Part shown: positions 22,162 to 34,555 of the stretch, in pieces
How positions within the stretch are numbered: the first letter of the stretch is position 1
How the letters are laid out: each line of letters starts with the position of its first letter
NCBI GenBank assembly: GCA_032622095.1
Contig: CP136061.1
Span: 235,491,815-235,555,814, forward strand
Origin: Siphonodentalium dalli
Lineage: Eukaryota; Mollusca; Scaphopoda; Gadilida; Siphonodentaliidae
Reading direction: 5' to 3'
DNA: 64,000 nucleotides
Notes under the pieces: generated by a model
What the model was told of the DNA's origin: nothing
The model's input: only the letters and a program-made list of their open reading frames with translations
Database searches by the model: none
Program-made: the position numbers and the translations under genes

Positions 22162-23210
22162 AAAGTGAATGACACTGTAACTAAACTTGGATAGGGGATG
22201 TCATACATTATAGTCAATGGGTCGATAAGGAATGCAGATAGTTTAATTAATACAGTTAAACTTCGTTAAGTCGAATCGCAAGGGACCGTTGGATTACTTC
22301 GAGTTATCCGAGTGTTCGACTACTGTTTTGACCATTTGGTGACCACAAATTCCAACCAGTTGAATTCATATCGATCCGATATGGCCCACGATTGCTGCAT
22401 CAGTGTCATGGCATCGAGAACAAGTTCAGCCTTCTTGTCAATAGCATTTCTTCATTTGGAACATTGTTTTCGTTTTGGGAAGACATGACTGAATGAAATT
22501 ATTCTCTGTATCTGGCCGTTTAAATATGATTTTCATTTCGCCTGTCAACACTACTAATCCTCACAGGGGAAATTGACCCCCACACCTCGTTAATATGTTA
22601 AATAAACAATGCATTAGGATAAATAAAGACTCCAGGAAACTTCACAGCTTTTTAGGGTAATGAATAGAAGCACACTGAGTTATAATCACATGGCGATGCG
22701 TTGCCGACAGCGCTTCAACTTAACCATAGTAATTAGTGTTATAATCTGGCTGGTGGGACTAAATTTCGTTTCGACTTAAGCGGAATTTCGACTTATCCAC
22801 CTTCGACTTAACCGTAATTATTCTAATCGCTTTGCTCACAAGCTCAGCAGGGACCAGGCGATGGCTTCGACTTAAGTGAGGTTACTGGGGTATTCGAGTT
22901 ACCGACGTTCGATTTAACGAAGTTTAACTGTACCAGAAGTCAACCTGAAAAGCCATATGAAGTTTGGAATCAATTGGATGAAAAATGTTGGCAGTAGGGC
23001 ATGCCAAACTATTTAGTGAAGCCTGAATTGAGAGCTCTTCCCATCTAGCAATCACACAAAGGATCCATATAAAGTTTGGTGACAATCGGATAAGGGATGT
23101 GAACTGTAGGGTGTGCTAAAGGAAATTGTTGATGGACACACACACACCCTGATGGCAGATGCCATCCCATGGCAATAGCTCAAAATTGACTTAGCTAAAA
23201 AAAAGGATAT
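22162..23210. mobile_element. K2-type element, copy c, carrying L
   Basis: Left end ATGAAAGTGAATGACACTGT, right end CCATGGCAATAGCTCAAAAT. The core remnant contains AAGTTTGG..CAATCGGATAAGGGATGT. L occupies most of the middle. Confidence 0.55.
22253..22930. mobile_element. pogo/Tigger-like MITE L, nested in K2
   Basis: TA-CAGTTAAACTTCGTTAAGTC..TCGATTTAACGAAGTTTAACTG-TA. The CAGTTRAACYTCGTTAA-type end and TA target are characteristic of pogo/Tigger elements. 678 bp, no transposase frame. Confidence 0.68.
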
Positions 23211-23269
23211 CCTCCAAATTATAAGAATTTGCTACTAGTATACTGATAAGTTCAGCTAGACATCAACTG

Positions 23270-23658
23270 TTAACCCTTTACCCAACAAACCGGCCAAATA
23301 AAGCTTCAACAGCCTAAAATATCTTTGGTCTGTCTCAATAGAACCATACAAATATGGATATCATTCGAACCGGCTCCTTGACCACATTGTGATAGTTACA
23401 GTTATGCCCTGTGCCAATGCATTCTCTTATATATGCGAGTCGACCATAGGTCGCCTCGCATATATAAGAGAATGCATTGGCCTAAAAAAAATCTTTTTTA
23501 AAGACTTTTTACCATTTTTCTTACATTCTTTAACAATTTTATAATTTTTAATGTGTTAAGCCAATGCATTCTCTTATATATGCGAGGCGACCTATGGTCG
23601 ACTCGCATATATAAGAGAATGCATTGGCACAGGGCCCTTCTGTTGGGTAAAGGGTTAA
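23270..23658. mobile_element. TTAA MITE family B, copy 4
   Basis: Standard B ends, two intact hairpins at about 23411-23481 and 23561-23630. Confidence 0.8.
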
Positions 23659-23907
23659 TGTATGTTTTTTACATCCCTCCTTCAAACAAGCCATGTCCGC
23701 TTTAGCCTCAAATTAATCTACTAAGGCAAAGATTAATGATATTCAGAGTAGAGGTGATTTGCCTGATAAATTTGCTAAAGCACAGTAATATTGTGTCATA
23801 GAGGGAATATCTATGACAGCCTCAACTTAAAATGTTTTAATCTGACACATACTGCAAAAGAGAACAATGTCACCACTGGAGCGTGACTAAACCCATTCGG
23901 GAGAATG

Positions 23908-24046
23908 CCAAATATTTTTAGGCCAATGCATTGTCTTATATACATGTATGCGAGGCTACCTATAGGAGACGCACATATATAAGAGAATTTTCATTGGCAC
24001 AGGGTTTTCGCATGATTTCAGGAAGCTCCAGTCATGGAAGGGTTAA
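23908..24046. mobile_element. TTAA MITE family C, right-half copy 3
   Basis: One hairpin (GCCAATGCATTGTCTTATAT) and the end GAAGCTCCAGTCATGGAAGG-GTTAA. The left half is missing. Confidence 0.55.
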
Positions 24047-24089
24047 TAAATACATGTACTAAAAAAGATTTAAACTTTTTGATTCACTT

Positions 24090-24212
24090 ATATTGTATCA
24101 TTTATCATAATGGCATCCTCTTCTGGAAAAGCTGCCCCTGCCCCTTACCATTGTATAGTTCTGACATCCCTGGTTTTAAAGAAGAGGAGCTTGATACAAT
24201 CTTTATTGGCCC
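24090..24212 (+). repeat. Dispersed repeat AG, copy 2
   Basis: Reverse-orientation match of 10465-10585. The frame here reads SDIPGFKEEELDTIFIG, which looks protein-like, but no family is recognised. It may be a fragment of a retroelement or pseudogene. Confidence 0.45.
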
Positions 24213-25491
24213 ATTGTTTTCTCATTATAAACAATTGACATGAACAAAACGTGATATCTGAAGTGTGGGGACAGAAAGAACCCAAAATCAACCTAATGAA
24301 AATTTTGGTATTCCAAGTCTTGCAAGGGCTGAATGACCCCATATTCAAAATCAAGCTGTATTTTTCTTGTAATGAGACCACATTCCTAGTTTTGAGTCGA
24401 TCAACAAATTAGTACTAAAATTATCATCAGGAAACCAAACATTTCTCATATTCTAAGTCCAACAAGAACTATTACTCAGGCAAAATTTGTCAGACTGACC
24501 CCATATTCGAATTTGACCTGCATTTTCTTGTGGTTAAACCACATACCAAGTTTTGAGTCGAAAAACTAATACCAGGCCTGCAGGTTTCAAAATTAAATTA
24601 TGTGTATTCCTATTTCTCGTTTGCCTGGTTTGTGCTTAGGTAACCCATACCATAGTTAGCAGAAGAGTTACACAAACTGTTATAATCACTACAACTGGTA
24701 TTATTAACTACAGATGGGCATCCCAGCAACTCATTGAAATACAGTAATAATTTTGAATGTCTCAAATTAAGGTGAGAATCAGTTATTGTGAGACCTACAT
24801 AAAACTTTGGCATGACCTGTTTTTCATTCCCGGCATTTTCATTTTAGATAACCTCCAGGCGAACTGAATGGTCGTTTGCCTCAAATTTGCAGGCCTGTAA
24901 TACTAAAGTCATCATCTGGAAACCAAAAATGTAGACGGACTGCAGCTGCGGACGCGGTATATAACGGTGCTTTCATAGAACTACAAACATGACAACTAAC
25001 TCAGCAGAACCTATCAACATTGCAATGTTTTAATTAATACAACCAACCACATTTAGATTATGGATCCTTACTCTTATCTGCCACAAATGCTAAACGGGGC
25101 GCAGGGTTAATGTGGGATTGTCACCATTATGGATGGATTGTGTCACGGATAACCTCATTTCAATTAATAAAATCGAATAACACATTTCACGATCGAATAA
25201 CACATTTCACGGCCAATTTCAAAGATTAAGTATTGATTTTCTCGACACTTAAATCTTGTCGGTTCGACACTTCGATGATTAACTGATGGTCAGAACACAG
25301 AGAATGGTACCATTCTGAATGTAAAGTGATGCTGCAAATAAAACTGCTCACTCAGTAACTGGCATGGTCTGCATATGAGAGTAAAGTACTGCCAATAAAA
25401 TCATTGCTCAGGGCTGTTAAGTCTCTGTATGAGCACGCCTTAAATGGATGGACCAGTTCCCTGGCTGAAGGTGCAACAAACATTCAGATGA
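24213..25491. other. No gene or element recognised
   Basis: AT-rich intron 3 sequence. A short tandem CGAATAACACATTTCACG occurs twice at about 25173-25210. Confidence 0.35.
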
Positions 25492-25860
25492 TTAAAGGTA
25501 CTCAATACGATTATAGTCCCCATATCATCAGATAACAACAGCAACATTTTTTGATATGCCGCTTCAGTTATCAGAATCGATTAATTGCCCAAAAATAATG
25601 CTAACCACAGTCAACTATAGTATAAATTTGCCCAAAACCTTTTAATTATCAACATTTTGTTCTACGAAATTTGGCCGGTTTGTCAAATATATGAAACAAA
25701 AAAGCCACTTGATTTTACAGTTATCAATCTTCATCCGCAATTTGGTCTGAGACCGTCTTCTCGTCAACTGTTACTGGGCCACAAAAAATTATCGGTGGTG
25801 AAAAATAATTGATTTAAAAAATCAATATCTGATCACTCTGAGCTTTGATCTCAGACCAAA
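25492..25860. mobile_element. TTAA element J, copy 2, right end missing
   Basis: TTAA-AGGTACTCAATACGATT.., colinear with J1 through CTGATCACTCTGAGCTTTGA, then broken where C4 sequence begins. Confidence 0.55.
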
Positions 25861-25865
25861 CTCCC

Positions 25866-26045
25866 ATAGGGAGCCATGCATATTTCAGAGAAAGCACTGG
25901 CTTACAAGGTCAAGGTAAATATTGTTAGCCCAATGCATTATCTTATATATGTGAGGCTCCCTATGTGAGACTCGAATATATAAGAGAATGCATTGACATA
26001 GGGTTTTAGCAAAATTTCAGGAAGCTCCCTGCATGGAAAGGTTAA
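25866..26045. mobile_element. TTAA MITE family C, left-truncated copy 4
   Basis: Part of hairpin 1 (CTCCCATAGGGAGCC), the spacer CAAGGTCAAGGTAAATATTG, hairpin 2, and the end GGAAGCTCC..GGTTAA. It abuts truncated J2, repeating the J-C pairing seen at 11069. Confidence 0.55.
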
Positions 26046-27055
26046 TAGAGATTTGAACTGAATGACTCTGCAGGTTACCTGATATCTAAAAAAAAAATGC
26101 CTTCACCAATGTATTCTTAACACTACAACATGAGCTATATTCACCTTGCACATCCATTTATTACCTTCATTATTGGAAAACTACAAACAAGATGTAATTC
26201 CACTCATACTATCAGTGTCAGGTATACTGTATCAATGATACCAATGCAGTTCACAAAACAGACCAAAAGATACATCAGGAATCAAGAGCTAAGGCCAAAG
26301 AGAAATATTTGAGTCTAAGACAATTTTTTTTCTGAATCAATGCGGGAGGGAGGACTTTATTTTTATTTTTTTGTGCACATTGTAAGCATTGATTATGATA
26401 GCTTCCCTTGTTTAGTAATACTCAGAAAATGTAGAGGGAACTTTGTAACGCATATTCACTCATTTAGTCCAATATAAAAATTACATAGTGCTACTACATA
26501 GTATAGGTGTATGCCATAGGGATTACCTATAATGTTCTAATGTCAATTGACTAGTTACAATCATTATTGTTGTCTATAAATTGACACCTCTCCATTATAC
26601 TATTATAGACATCTCTCCATTATAACATGTGATCCTAAATTTCCTCCAGTACCTTTCAATTGTTCTGGAGTTACAATTAGTACACCAGACAATGATGATC
26701 AGCTAATCAATTTCTTCAATGTAGTCATCTACTTAATGTTCAAAGTCACTATATATATTACATGATAGTCAATCTTCACACATTACAGAGAGATATGTTA
26801 AGAGTTCATGTATTTTTGCAATTCATGCTCAATACCTATGGACATATTGGTAAAACCATACCAAAATAAAAAAAATAATTCTTAACTTTTTTTGGCATAA
26901 AAAACATTGAAATAAAACGTCCAATGTGGGCCATTTATTTAAATGCAGTGGTGTCTGAGACTCAAATAATATTTTTTATTTGACCAAAGCTATAATTAGA
27001 ACAAGAACAATTGTATTGCAGAATAATAATAATAACTAGAATGAAACTGAAATTG
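26046..27055. other. No gene or element recognised
   Basis: AT-rich intron 3 sequence. A short open frame here has no recognisable protein. Confidence 0.35.
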
Positions 27056-27059
27056 CAGA

Positions 27060-28655
27060 GCAATTTCGATACTTCCATGTTGCAAATGACGGGAACTTGT
27101 GTCACCTGACAAATGTCAGTTGTCGGGAGACACATATCAGCATGGTGATACTATAGCTCATAGTAATACTCAGCAAAAACTAGTAAAACTCGATTTGCAA
27201 GTCATTATGGAGGCACGAAACCTCCCAAAAAAGCAGGTATTTAAGCAGCCATAACTCCAGAAGTTTTAGCCCGATTTAAAAAATTTGAGTGGGATAGTGA
27301 TCAGCGGCAACTAAAGATTATATCCACCAAATTTCATCATAATCTGCGCCAAAACAGTTTTGAGGTACATACCCACACGCCCGTTCTCCAGAACCGGAAG
27401 TGAAATCCGTTAACTATATATATCTTTATACATCGCACAGTTGGATGCACATAACGCAAAAAGTCCCAGCTCAATATATCAAGCCGTTCTGGATTTCGTA
27501 TAAAGAGCGTTCTTTTATTATTCGACCAGGGTCAACTTTTAAACCAGAAGGGCGACCCCTATTATTTTTCGGTGGTTTGTAACACATGTGCATGCGCAAA
27601 TAATGAAAAAAGTCCGAACCAGATATCTCAAGCCGTTTAGGAGGAGATATGTTAACAACAATAAAACATATAAAGAGCGTTATTTCCAAAGGTCAAGGTC
27701 AGACGAAATTCCTTATTTGTTCATCGACTACGAATGCTCAATGGCTATGCAGGTACAACAATCAATTGGCCAGCCGTTTCGACGGTATAAGAAATCAAAC
27801 ATCGATTTTGCAATTTTGCAAGTCATTCTAGGGATTCGAAAACCCCATAAAAATCAGGTTTTTAAGCAGCCATAACTCGAGAAGTTTATGTCCGATTTTA
27901 AAAATCTGAGCGGAGTAGTGGTCAGTGACATCAAAATCTGCGACAAAATAGTTTTGAGATACATACCCATACGCCCGTTCTCCCGAACCGGAAGTGAAAT
28001 CCGTTAACTGTATATATCGTTCGAGAGCGCAGAGTTTGCTGCACATCATGCAAAAAGTCCCAACTCAATATCTCAAGCCGTTCTGGATTCCCTATAAAGA
28101 GCGTTGTTTTATCCTTCGACCAGTAGCGAACTTTTAAACCGGACCCTATCATTTTTCGGCGGTTCATAACACACATACATGCGCAAATAATGAAAAAAGA
28201 CCGAACCCGATACTTCAAGCCATTTAGGAGATCTCTTCACAACAATAAAAACGATAAAGAGCGTTGTTTCCAAAGGTCAAGGTCAGACGAAATTCCCTAT
28301 TTGTACATCGACTTCATATACTCAATGGCTATGCAGGTACCAAATTTCAAATCAATCGGCCAAGCCGTTTCAGCGATATAAGAAATCAAACCTCGATTTT
28401 GCTAGACATTTTAGTGGCGCGAAAAAAAACCAAAAATCAAGAAAATGGCGATAACTCAGAAGGTCAAGGTCGGACGAAATTCTCAATAGGCCATTTAGCG
28501 AGATCTTCCAAGGTTTTATACTGAAGAAAAAAAACGCAGGTGAATTGGTCCAACCATTCTTGAGATATAAGGGTGTTATTGGAATAAGAATAAAAATAAT
28601 AATAATAAAAGCCAGAAGAATTACAATATACTTCCATGTTAAAACATGGAAGTAT
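27060..28655. repeat. Element T with two ~600-bp tandem units
   Basis: Units start with TCGATTTGCAAGTCATT-like sequence at 27189 and 27800, with a partial third at 28392. Shared landmarks include TTAAGCAGCCATAACTC, ACCGGAAGTGAAATCCGTTA and AAGGTCAAGGTCAGACGAAA. ATACTTCCATGTT on the left and AACATGGAAGTAT on the right give a 13-bp inverted border; the right one is itself a hairpin. Class unknown. Confidence 0.5.
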
Positions 28656-28987
28656 AATAATGGTCCTTATATAGCACCTATCCCCGTGAGGGCCCTAAGC
28701 GCTTCACATTATTACCCCAGCCGTTGAGTAATGCAGAGTCTTCTGCATACAGCCATGCATTTTTATAGGTGCTTCACAAGAGCGGCTTACGCATACCCAA
28801 CAACCAGGTCCCTATTTCTCATCTTGGTATGACTAAGCGCACACAGTACAAGTGACCTTGCCCACTCACCACTTAATCCGGCCAAGCCACTGTTGTGGAG
28901 ATGATAGACCACCAGTGGGGAGCAAACTCATGCCATTGCATTAACACCATTACAAGTCTGACACTCTAACCACTGGGCTTCCACTTC
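28655..28987 (-). repeat. Candidate tRNA-derived SINE
   Basis: On the minus strand, CCCAGTGGTTAGAG at 28987-28974 resembles an A box and GAGTTTGCTCCCC at 28929-28917 a decayed B box. The far end, AAGCGCTTAGGGCCC..GGTGCTATATAAGGACC, resembles conserved tails of marine invertebrate SINEs. Only one copy in the window. Confidence 0.4.
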
Positions 28988-28989
28988 CA

Positions 28990-29740
28990 CAAGGATATGC
29001 TATTACAAATGGTACAATTTGCAGTAAACATAGGGAATCATTATTAAACTGTATATGTGACCCATACCTGATAACAATATTCAGATGGGACAAGTCAAAA
29101 TGAATTCCCAAATAAATTCTTCTTGCCATCTTCAAATTATGTCTGCACCATTGTAGGGTTTACAAGTCTAGCTCATGAGATAAATCCTTGACATGACTTT
29201 ACCAGGATTTTCATTAAATTTTATTATTTTCTTCAGGACCATTTCAGTAATTGATTACTTTACCACAGTGCTGCCAAAGGGAGGTAAATTGCCATTAAGT
29301 ACACTCCACTAATTAAAAAAGTTCAAATAATTTAATTAGCATAACATTTATAGGAACTGTTTATTTTCACTCAAATTTTACAATCATCACTTGTTGGTTA
29401 TTTCACATTTTGCAGGTAGATCTCTCTACCCAGTTATTAGAACATGGCCTTGCTGAAACAGGGCATTCCAAATTGAAACTGTCCCAACTGCCTATACCCG
29501 GTCCTACATTGCAATATAATTCCTCATTAAAACTGCTCTTTGAGTAAGTCATGAGGAAATGTATCTTCAAAATAACAGATACGTGAGCAACTAACACTCA
29601 AATTAGCTGAAATTCAATACTTTTCTTGAATTTGCACATGATTTTGCAAACAAATATGCCCCATAGAATTAATTGAAATTAGCCAATTAGCTGATGACAC
29701 TCAACCCTGAAAAAGTCAAAATATTCATATGGCATGCTAC
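28990..29740. other. No gene or element recognised
   Basis: AT-rich intron 3 sequence. Confidence 0.35.
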
Positions 29741-30041
29741 TAATCCAGGGTTCATACACCCAGCTGAGAGAAAAATTCCATGACTTTTCCAAACCTTTTC
29801 CAGATTTTCTGCCAAATTTTCCAAGGCAATTAAATTCCATAACTATTCCATACCTAACCATATATTTCGAGGGAAAAGCATGCATGAATTTAACAATGCT
29901 TTCCCTTATAATACAGACTAGTGAAACTACAATGAAAATGGACCTTGCGCCAGCTGTTGTGCCAGACATATTTATAGTTGAAACTCAGGCTTCCGCAAGG
30001 GAGAACACTACAGGGGTCTAGCATGCCATAAAAACTTGCAC

Positions 30042-30210
30042 TTAACCCGTTTCTGATGGGAGCTGTGCTGGTGCAGCATTCAAGATCCTGTGCCAGTGCA
30101 TTCTCTTATATATGCGATTCTCCCATAGGGAGACTGGCATATATATAAGAGAATATATTTGCACAGTGTTTTCACAAAATTTCAGGAAGCTCCAGTCATG
30201 AAAGGGTTAA
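30042..30210. mobile_element. TTAA MITE family C, single-hairpin copy 5 (reverse)
   Basis: TTAACCCGTTTCTGATGGGA..CAGTCATGAAAGGGTTAA, one hairpin. Nested inside AF. Confidence 0.68.
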
Positions 30211-30224
30211 CTAGTAACAATGTC

Positions 30225-30478
30225 CAAGCCTTGAAATAGTGTGTCTGTCATTTGCAGAATCAGGTTCCCAGAGGGTGAATTTAGTGATGCTACCCCGCAT
30301 AGCGAGCTAGCATCACCAAATTCACCCTCTGGGAACCTCATTCAGCTGATTTATAAGCAGAATGAGGTCCCCAGAGGGTGAATTTGGTGATGCTAGCCCG
30401 CTATGCGGGGTGGCATCACTAAATTCACCCTCTGGGGACCTCATTCTGCAAATGACAGACACCCTATTTCAAGGCTTG
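30225..30478. mobile_element. hAT-like MITE G, complete double-hairpin copy
   Basis: CAAGCCTTGAAATAGTGTGT..CTATTTCAAGGCTTG with a perfect 8-bp target duplication ACAATGTC. Nested inside AF, 15 bp from C5. Confidence 0.8.
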
Positions 30479-31080
30479 ACAATGTCACAGAGATAGATTT
30501 CAGAATGAAAACTATCAACGATGTTGGCTCAGAATGACTCTTTGTGGATATTCCATAACATTCCAACACCTAGATTCATGGGGCAGCTTATATCCAGGAC
30601 TTTCCCATACCAGGATAGAAATAGGTGCCATTTTCCAGACCTTTAAGGGTATGAAAACAACATTTAAAATTCCACAACTTTTCCAAAATTCAAGACCCGT
30701 GTACGAACCCTGTAATCTCGGTAGTTTGTTCACTTTAAGAAAACTGACGATTCCTTCTACGTGCTGCTAATTCAGAATTCCTCAATAAAATATGGATAGG
30801 GAATCTGGGTGATAAAACACAATCTAGTTGACAAGGTAAATGCAGCCTGCAGAATTTACGGTGTCATGGAATGACAAATTACACACAATTTATTGGAAAA
30901 GGGATGCTCACAGAAAGAAGATTTTGATGAATACTGATTTGATAGCTGCAATAGGCCAGACAGAGTAAAGAGGAATTATTGAAAGAAGTTACAGATACAT
31001 AGATGATTCTGATGAAACTAGTTCTATAGAAATTGACCAGCACAAATCATAAATCATAAAACAATTACAGGCAGGTGTAT

Positions 31081-31513
31081 TTAGAGGTACTCAATCCGAA
31101 TCGATGGTCCCCATATAATCAGATTCCAACAACAACATTTTTTTAAATGCCACTAAAGCCACCAGATTTGATTAATTGCCCAAAATAATGCTAACCAGTC
31201 AACTATAGTATAAAATTGCCCAAAACCTGTTATTTATCAACAATTTGGCCTTATTATCAACACAAAGCCTCTTGATTTTAGAGTTATCCATTTTCATATG
31301 CAATTTGGTCCAAGATCATCGGCTCGTCAACTTTTTACTGAGCCACTAATAAGTCTCAATAGGGAAAAATACATTGTAATAGATTTCAAAAATCGATATC
31401 TAATAACTCAAAGCTTTGACAGGTAGGTTCCTTGACTCGAATCAAATATTTTTTACCCCCGAATCCAAATAAATAGTAATTGAGGGGAGTTTTATTGGAT
31501 AATGCATCCTTAA
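31081..31513. mobile_element. TTAA element J, copy 3
   Basis: AGGTACTCAATCCGAATCGA..GGATAATGCATCC-TTAA, colinear with J1. The left TTAA is mutated. Confidence 0.55.
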
Positions 31514-32020
31514 GTTTTTGATTATGAAAACAGTTTGTGCACAAGCCAGCAAGTTCAACCTGTTTTCATACTCGAATCTCCGACGAGAAGAGGATATAAT
31601 TTCATTCCACACCCATTGACGTGAGGCTCATGTATTCAGTGGAATCCCAGCCATTGGATACATATTATTGTACACCTCTAGTGGAATACAAGCCGGAACT
31701 ATTTTTGTTGACTTGTCACCAAGAAAGATTGACGTGCATTACGTCAATGATCCATGTTGGGTGATGCCCCGATCATTACTGGTTATTCATCAGACTTAAA
31801 TCACAATAAAGGTAGCTGTAGTATCAATGAAGGTGACAGCCATGAATTGAACTTATCTGACACAATGGTGTAGAATAAATACAGAACACAACTTGCATCA
31901 TAATCCCGAATCTTTTATCAAACTCGTTGCAGACTGCACATAGATATATTTTGATTGAACTACACTCTCACGAAATACATCCTTTCACCGTCCACAACTC
32001 ATTCAATAAAAGATTCTCGA
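31514..32020. other. No gene or element recognised
   Basis: Intron 3 sequence between J3 and B5. Confidence 0.35.
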
Positions 32021-32422
32021 TTAACCCTTTACCCAACAAACCGGCCAAAAACCGGCCAAATAAAGCTTCAACAGCCTAAAATATCTTCGGTCTGTCTCAA
32101 TAAAACCATACAAATATGGATATCATTGGAATCGGCTCCTTGACAACATTGTGATAGTTACAGTTATGCCCTGTGCCAAATGCATTCTCTTATATATGCA
32201 AGTCGACCATAGGTCGCCTCGCATATATAAGAGAATGCATTGGCCTAAAAAAAATCTTTTTTTAACACTTTTTACCATTTTTTCTTACATTCTTTAACAA
32301 TTTTATAATTTTTAATGTGTTAAGCCAATGCATTCTCTTATATATGCGAGGCGACCTATGGTCGACTCGCATATATAAGAGAATGCATTGGCACAGGGCC
32401 CTTCTGTTGGGTAAAGGGTTAA
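32021..32422. mobile_element. TTAA MITE family B, copy 5
   Basis: Standard B ends and two hairpins; the unique segment (GCTTCAACAGCCTAAAATAT) is on the left. Confidence 0.8.
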
Positions 32423-32489
32423 GATGTGCATTGTGTTCTGTCTATATCTCCTTTGTAATTCAGTTTAAAATAAAAGAAACTGCACGAAA

Positions 32490-32925
32490 AGTTTAGTGTG
32501 CCTGTCATTTGCAGATTGATGTCCCCAGAGGGTGAATTTAGTGACGCATAGCAGGCTAGCATCACCAAATTCACCCACTGGGGACCTCATTCATGATTCT
32601 GAATGGCCTCATCTGCTATGGGAGACAAAGACTCAGATTGAAGTTCCCAAATAGTGAATATTAATTGTGATGTACACCCATTGGGAACCTGGATTATGCA
32701 AAATCTCATCTGCCAATTTGGTGATAAGAGAAAAATGAAATAGAATATTCTATGTGGATAAATTTGATAATAAAGAAACTTTCCGGAGAAAATGAGGCCT
32801 AAGCAGAATGAGGTCCCCAGAGGGTGAATTTGGTGATGCTAGCCCACTATGCAGGATAGTGTCACTAAATTCACCCTCTGGGGACCTCATTCTGCAAATG
32901 ACAGGCACACTAAACTCAGGCTTAT
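32490..32925. mobile_element. hAT-like MITE G, long form
   Basis: Two G foldback units (32505-32592 and 32806-32899) separated by a 210-bp spacer with CTGCTATGGGAGACAAAGAC. Terminal CAAGCCTTG not conserved. Confidence 0.5.
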
Positions 32926-33402
32926 ACGCTATGATATGAGGTATCCTTTTTCGGAGATCAATTCTCTGGGTACGCTTCATGGGGTTACTTGGAACAGTGC
33001 TGAACAATTCCTGTTAATCGATGATGATTGTATCTACTGTAAACAACTTAGTGGCTGTGCTCGATTACTCGACTACTGGTTGTGCGATTATATTTTTGAC
33101 ATTGTTTTAAATCGCCATGTGTTTCATTCAAATGTGTTCACCCAACAGTGGGCAATGATGGCAAATAAAAAACTGAAGTTAAGCTACAAATATTCAATTT
33201 GACTTTAATACAATTCAGTTTTTAACTGCATGTTTCAGTTTAATTGAAAGACCATTGGCAGTTTTAAAGATAGTGTACCAGTATTTCTGCCAGACCACAA
33301 TTGCAACAACAACATAATTTTAATAAAACCTGAGTTCAAGACTACAACTTTTTGTGAATATAATGCAGATAAAACTGAAGACTGGTATATTATTTGTCTA
33401 TA
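32926..33402. other. No gene or element recognised
   Basis: A 117-codon plus-strand frame starts in G and continues here. It has no recognisable protein and no supporting splice sites. Confidence 0.35.
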
Positions 33403-33623
33403 CAGTAATGCTCTAAATAATCGACTCCTAAACCACAGCAGAATTATGGGTAATTTTTCAGGATTTAGTCGGAAATATGGCTTGTTGCCATTCATCGGAA
33501 AGCTCTGTGAGTGATGAATGGAGCTTTCCGATGAATGGCAACAAGCCATATTTCCGACTAAATCCTGAAAAATTACCCATAATTCTGCTGTGGTTTAGGA
33601 GTCGATTCTTTAGAGCATTACTA
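33403..33623. mobile_element. D foldback, full-length copy 6
   Basis: TA-CAGTAATGCTCTAAATAATC..GAGCATTACTA-TA; arms meet at GCTCTGTGAGTGATGAATGG. Confidence 0.75.
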
Positions 33624-33867
33624 TAGAGCTGTATAAAGGCATAATAAAGTGGTTTGTTTCTGATTCAGCAGAGCGTAAGTCGCGGTGAAATCTCTTAGTT
33701 CTCCCTCTTGGTACGCTCCAAACGTTTTCACTTCCTGTTATAAAAATAGACTTTAAAACTGTCCGGAGAAGATAAGAAATTCTAACTAAAATTGATATTG
33801 ATTGATAGAAGCTTTTCCAGAGAGATGTCCTTGATTCATATCTATTATTTTATACCCTGGAATCTAT

Positions 33868-34267
33868 TTAACCCTTTACCCAACAGAAGGGTCCTGTGCC
33901 AATGCATTCTCTTATATATGCGAGTCGACCAGAGGTCGCCTCGCATATATAAGAGAATGCATTGGCTTAATACATTAAAAATTATAAAATTGTTAAAGAA
34001 TGTAAGAAAAAATGGTAAAAAGTGTTAAACAAAATTTTTTTTAGGCCAATGCATTCTCTTATATATGCGAGGCGACCTATGGTCGACTCGCATATATAAG
34101 AGAATGCATTGGCACAGGGCATAACTGTAACCATCACAATCTGGTCAATGAACCGGTTCCAATGATATCCACATTTGTGTGGTGTTATTGAGACAGACCG
34201 AAGATATTTTAGGCTGTTGAAGCTTTATTTGGCCAGTTTTGGCCCGGTTTGTTGGGTAAAGGGTTAA
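33868..34267. mobile_element. TTAA MITE family B, copy 6 (reverse)
   Basis: Standard ends, two hairpins on the left, unique segment on the right. Confidence 0.8.
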
Positions 34268-34297
34268 ATCAAATAACTAGGAAGAGAAACGCTATCT

Positions 34298-34555
34298 TTA
34301 ACCCTTCAATGCCTGGAGCTTCCTGAAATTTTGCGAAAACCTGTGCCAATGCATTTTCTTATATATGCAAGTCTCCAATAGGGAGCCTCGATTATATAAG
34401 AGAATACATTGGCCTAACAATATTTACCTCAACCTTGTAAGCCAGTGCATACTCTTATATATGTGAGGCACCCTGTGGGAGACTCGCATACATAAGAGAA
34501 TGCACTGGCACAGGATCTTGAATGCTGCACCAGCACAGCTTCATGAAATGGTTAA
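34298..34555. mobile_element. TTAA MITE family C, best full-length copy 6
   Basis: TTAACCCTTCAATGCCTGGA, hairpin 1, spacer TAACAATATTTACCTCAACC, hairpin 2, CAGGATCTTGAATGCTGCAC and ..GGTTAA. Useful as the uninterrupted reference for C2. Confidence 0.72.

Larger units (their letters stand above)
29746..30712. mobile_element. 5-bp-target element AF, carrying C5 and G6
   Basis: Ends CAGGGTTCATACACCCAGCT and CCGTGTACGAACCCTG, flanked by TAATC on both sides (29741-29745, 30713-30717). Subterminal TTCCATGACTTTTCC-like runs occur at each end in inverted orientation. Without the two inserts it is about 530 bp. Confidence 0.65.

Noticed and set aside
12912-33007. Frames with VICRMRSPEGEFSD
   Set aside because: Translations of G foldback arms.
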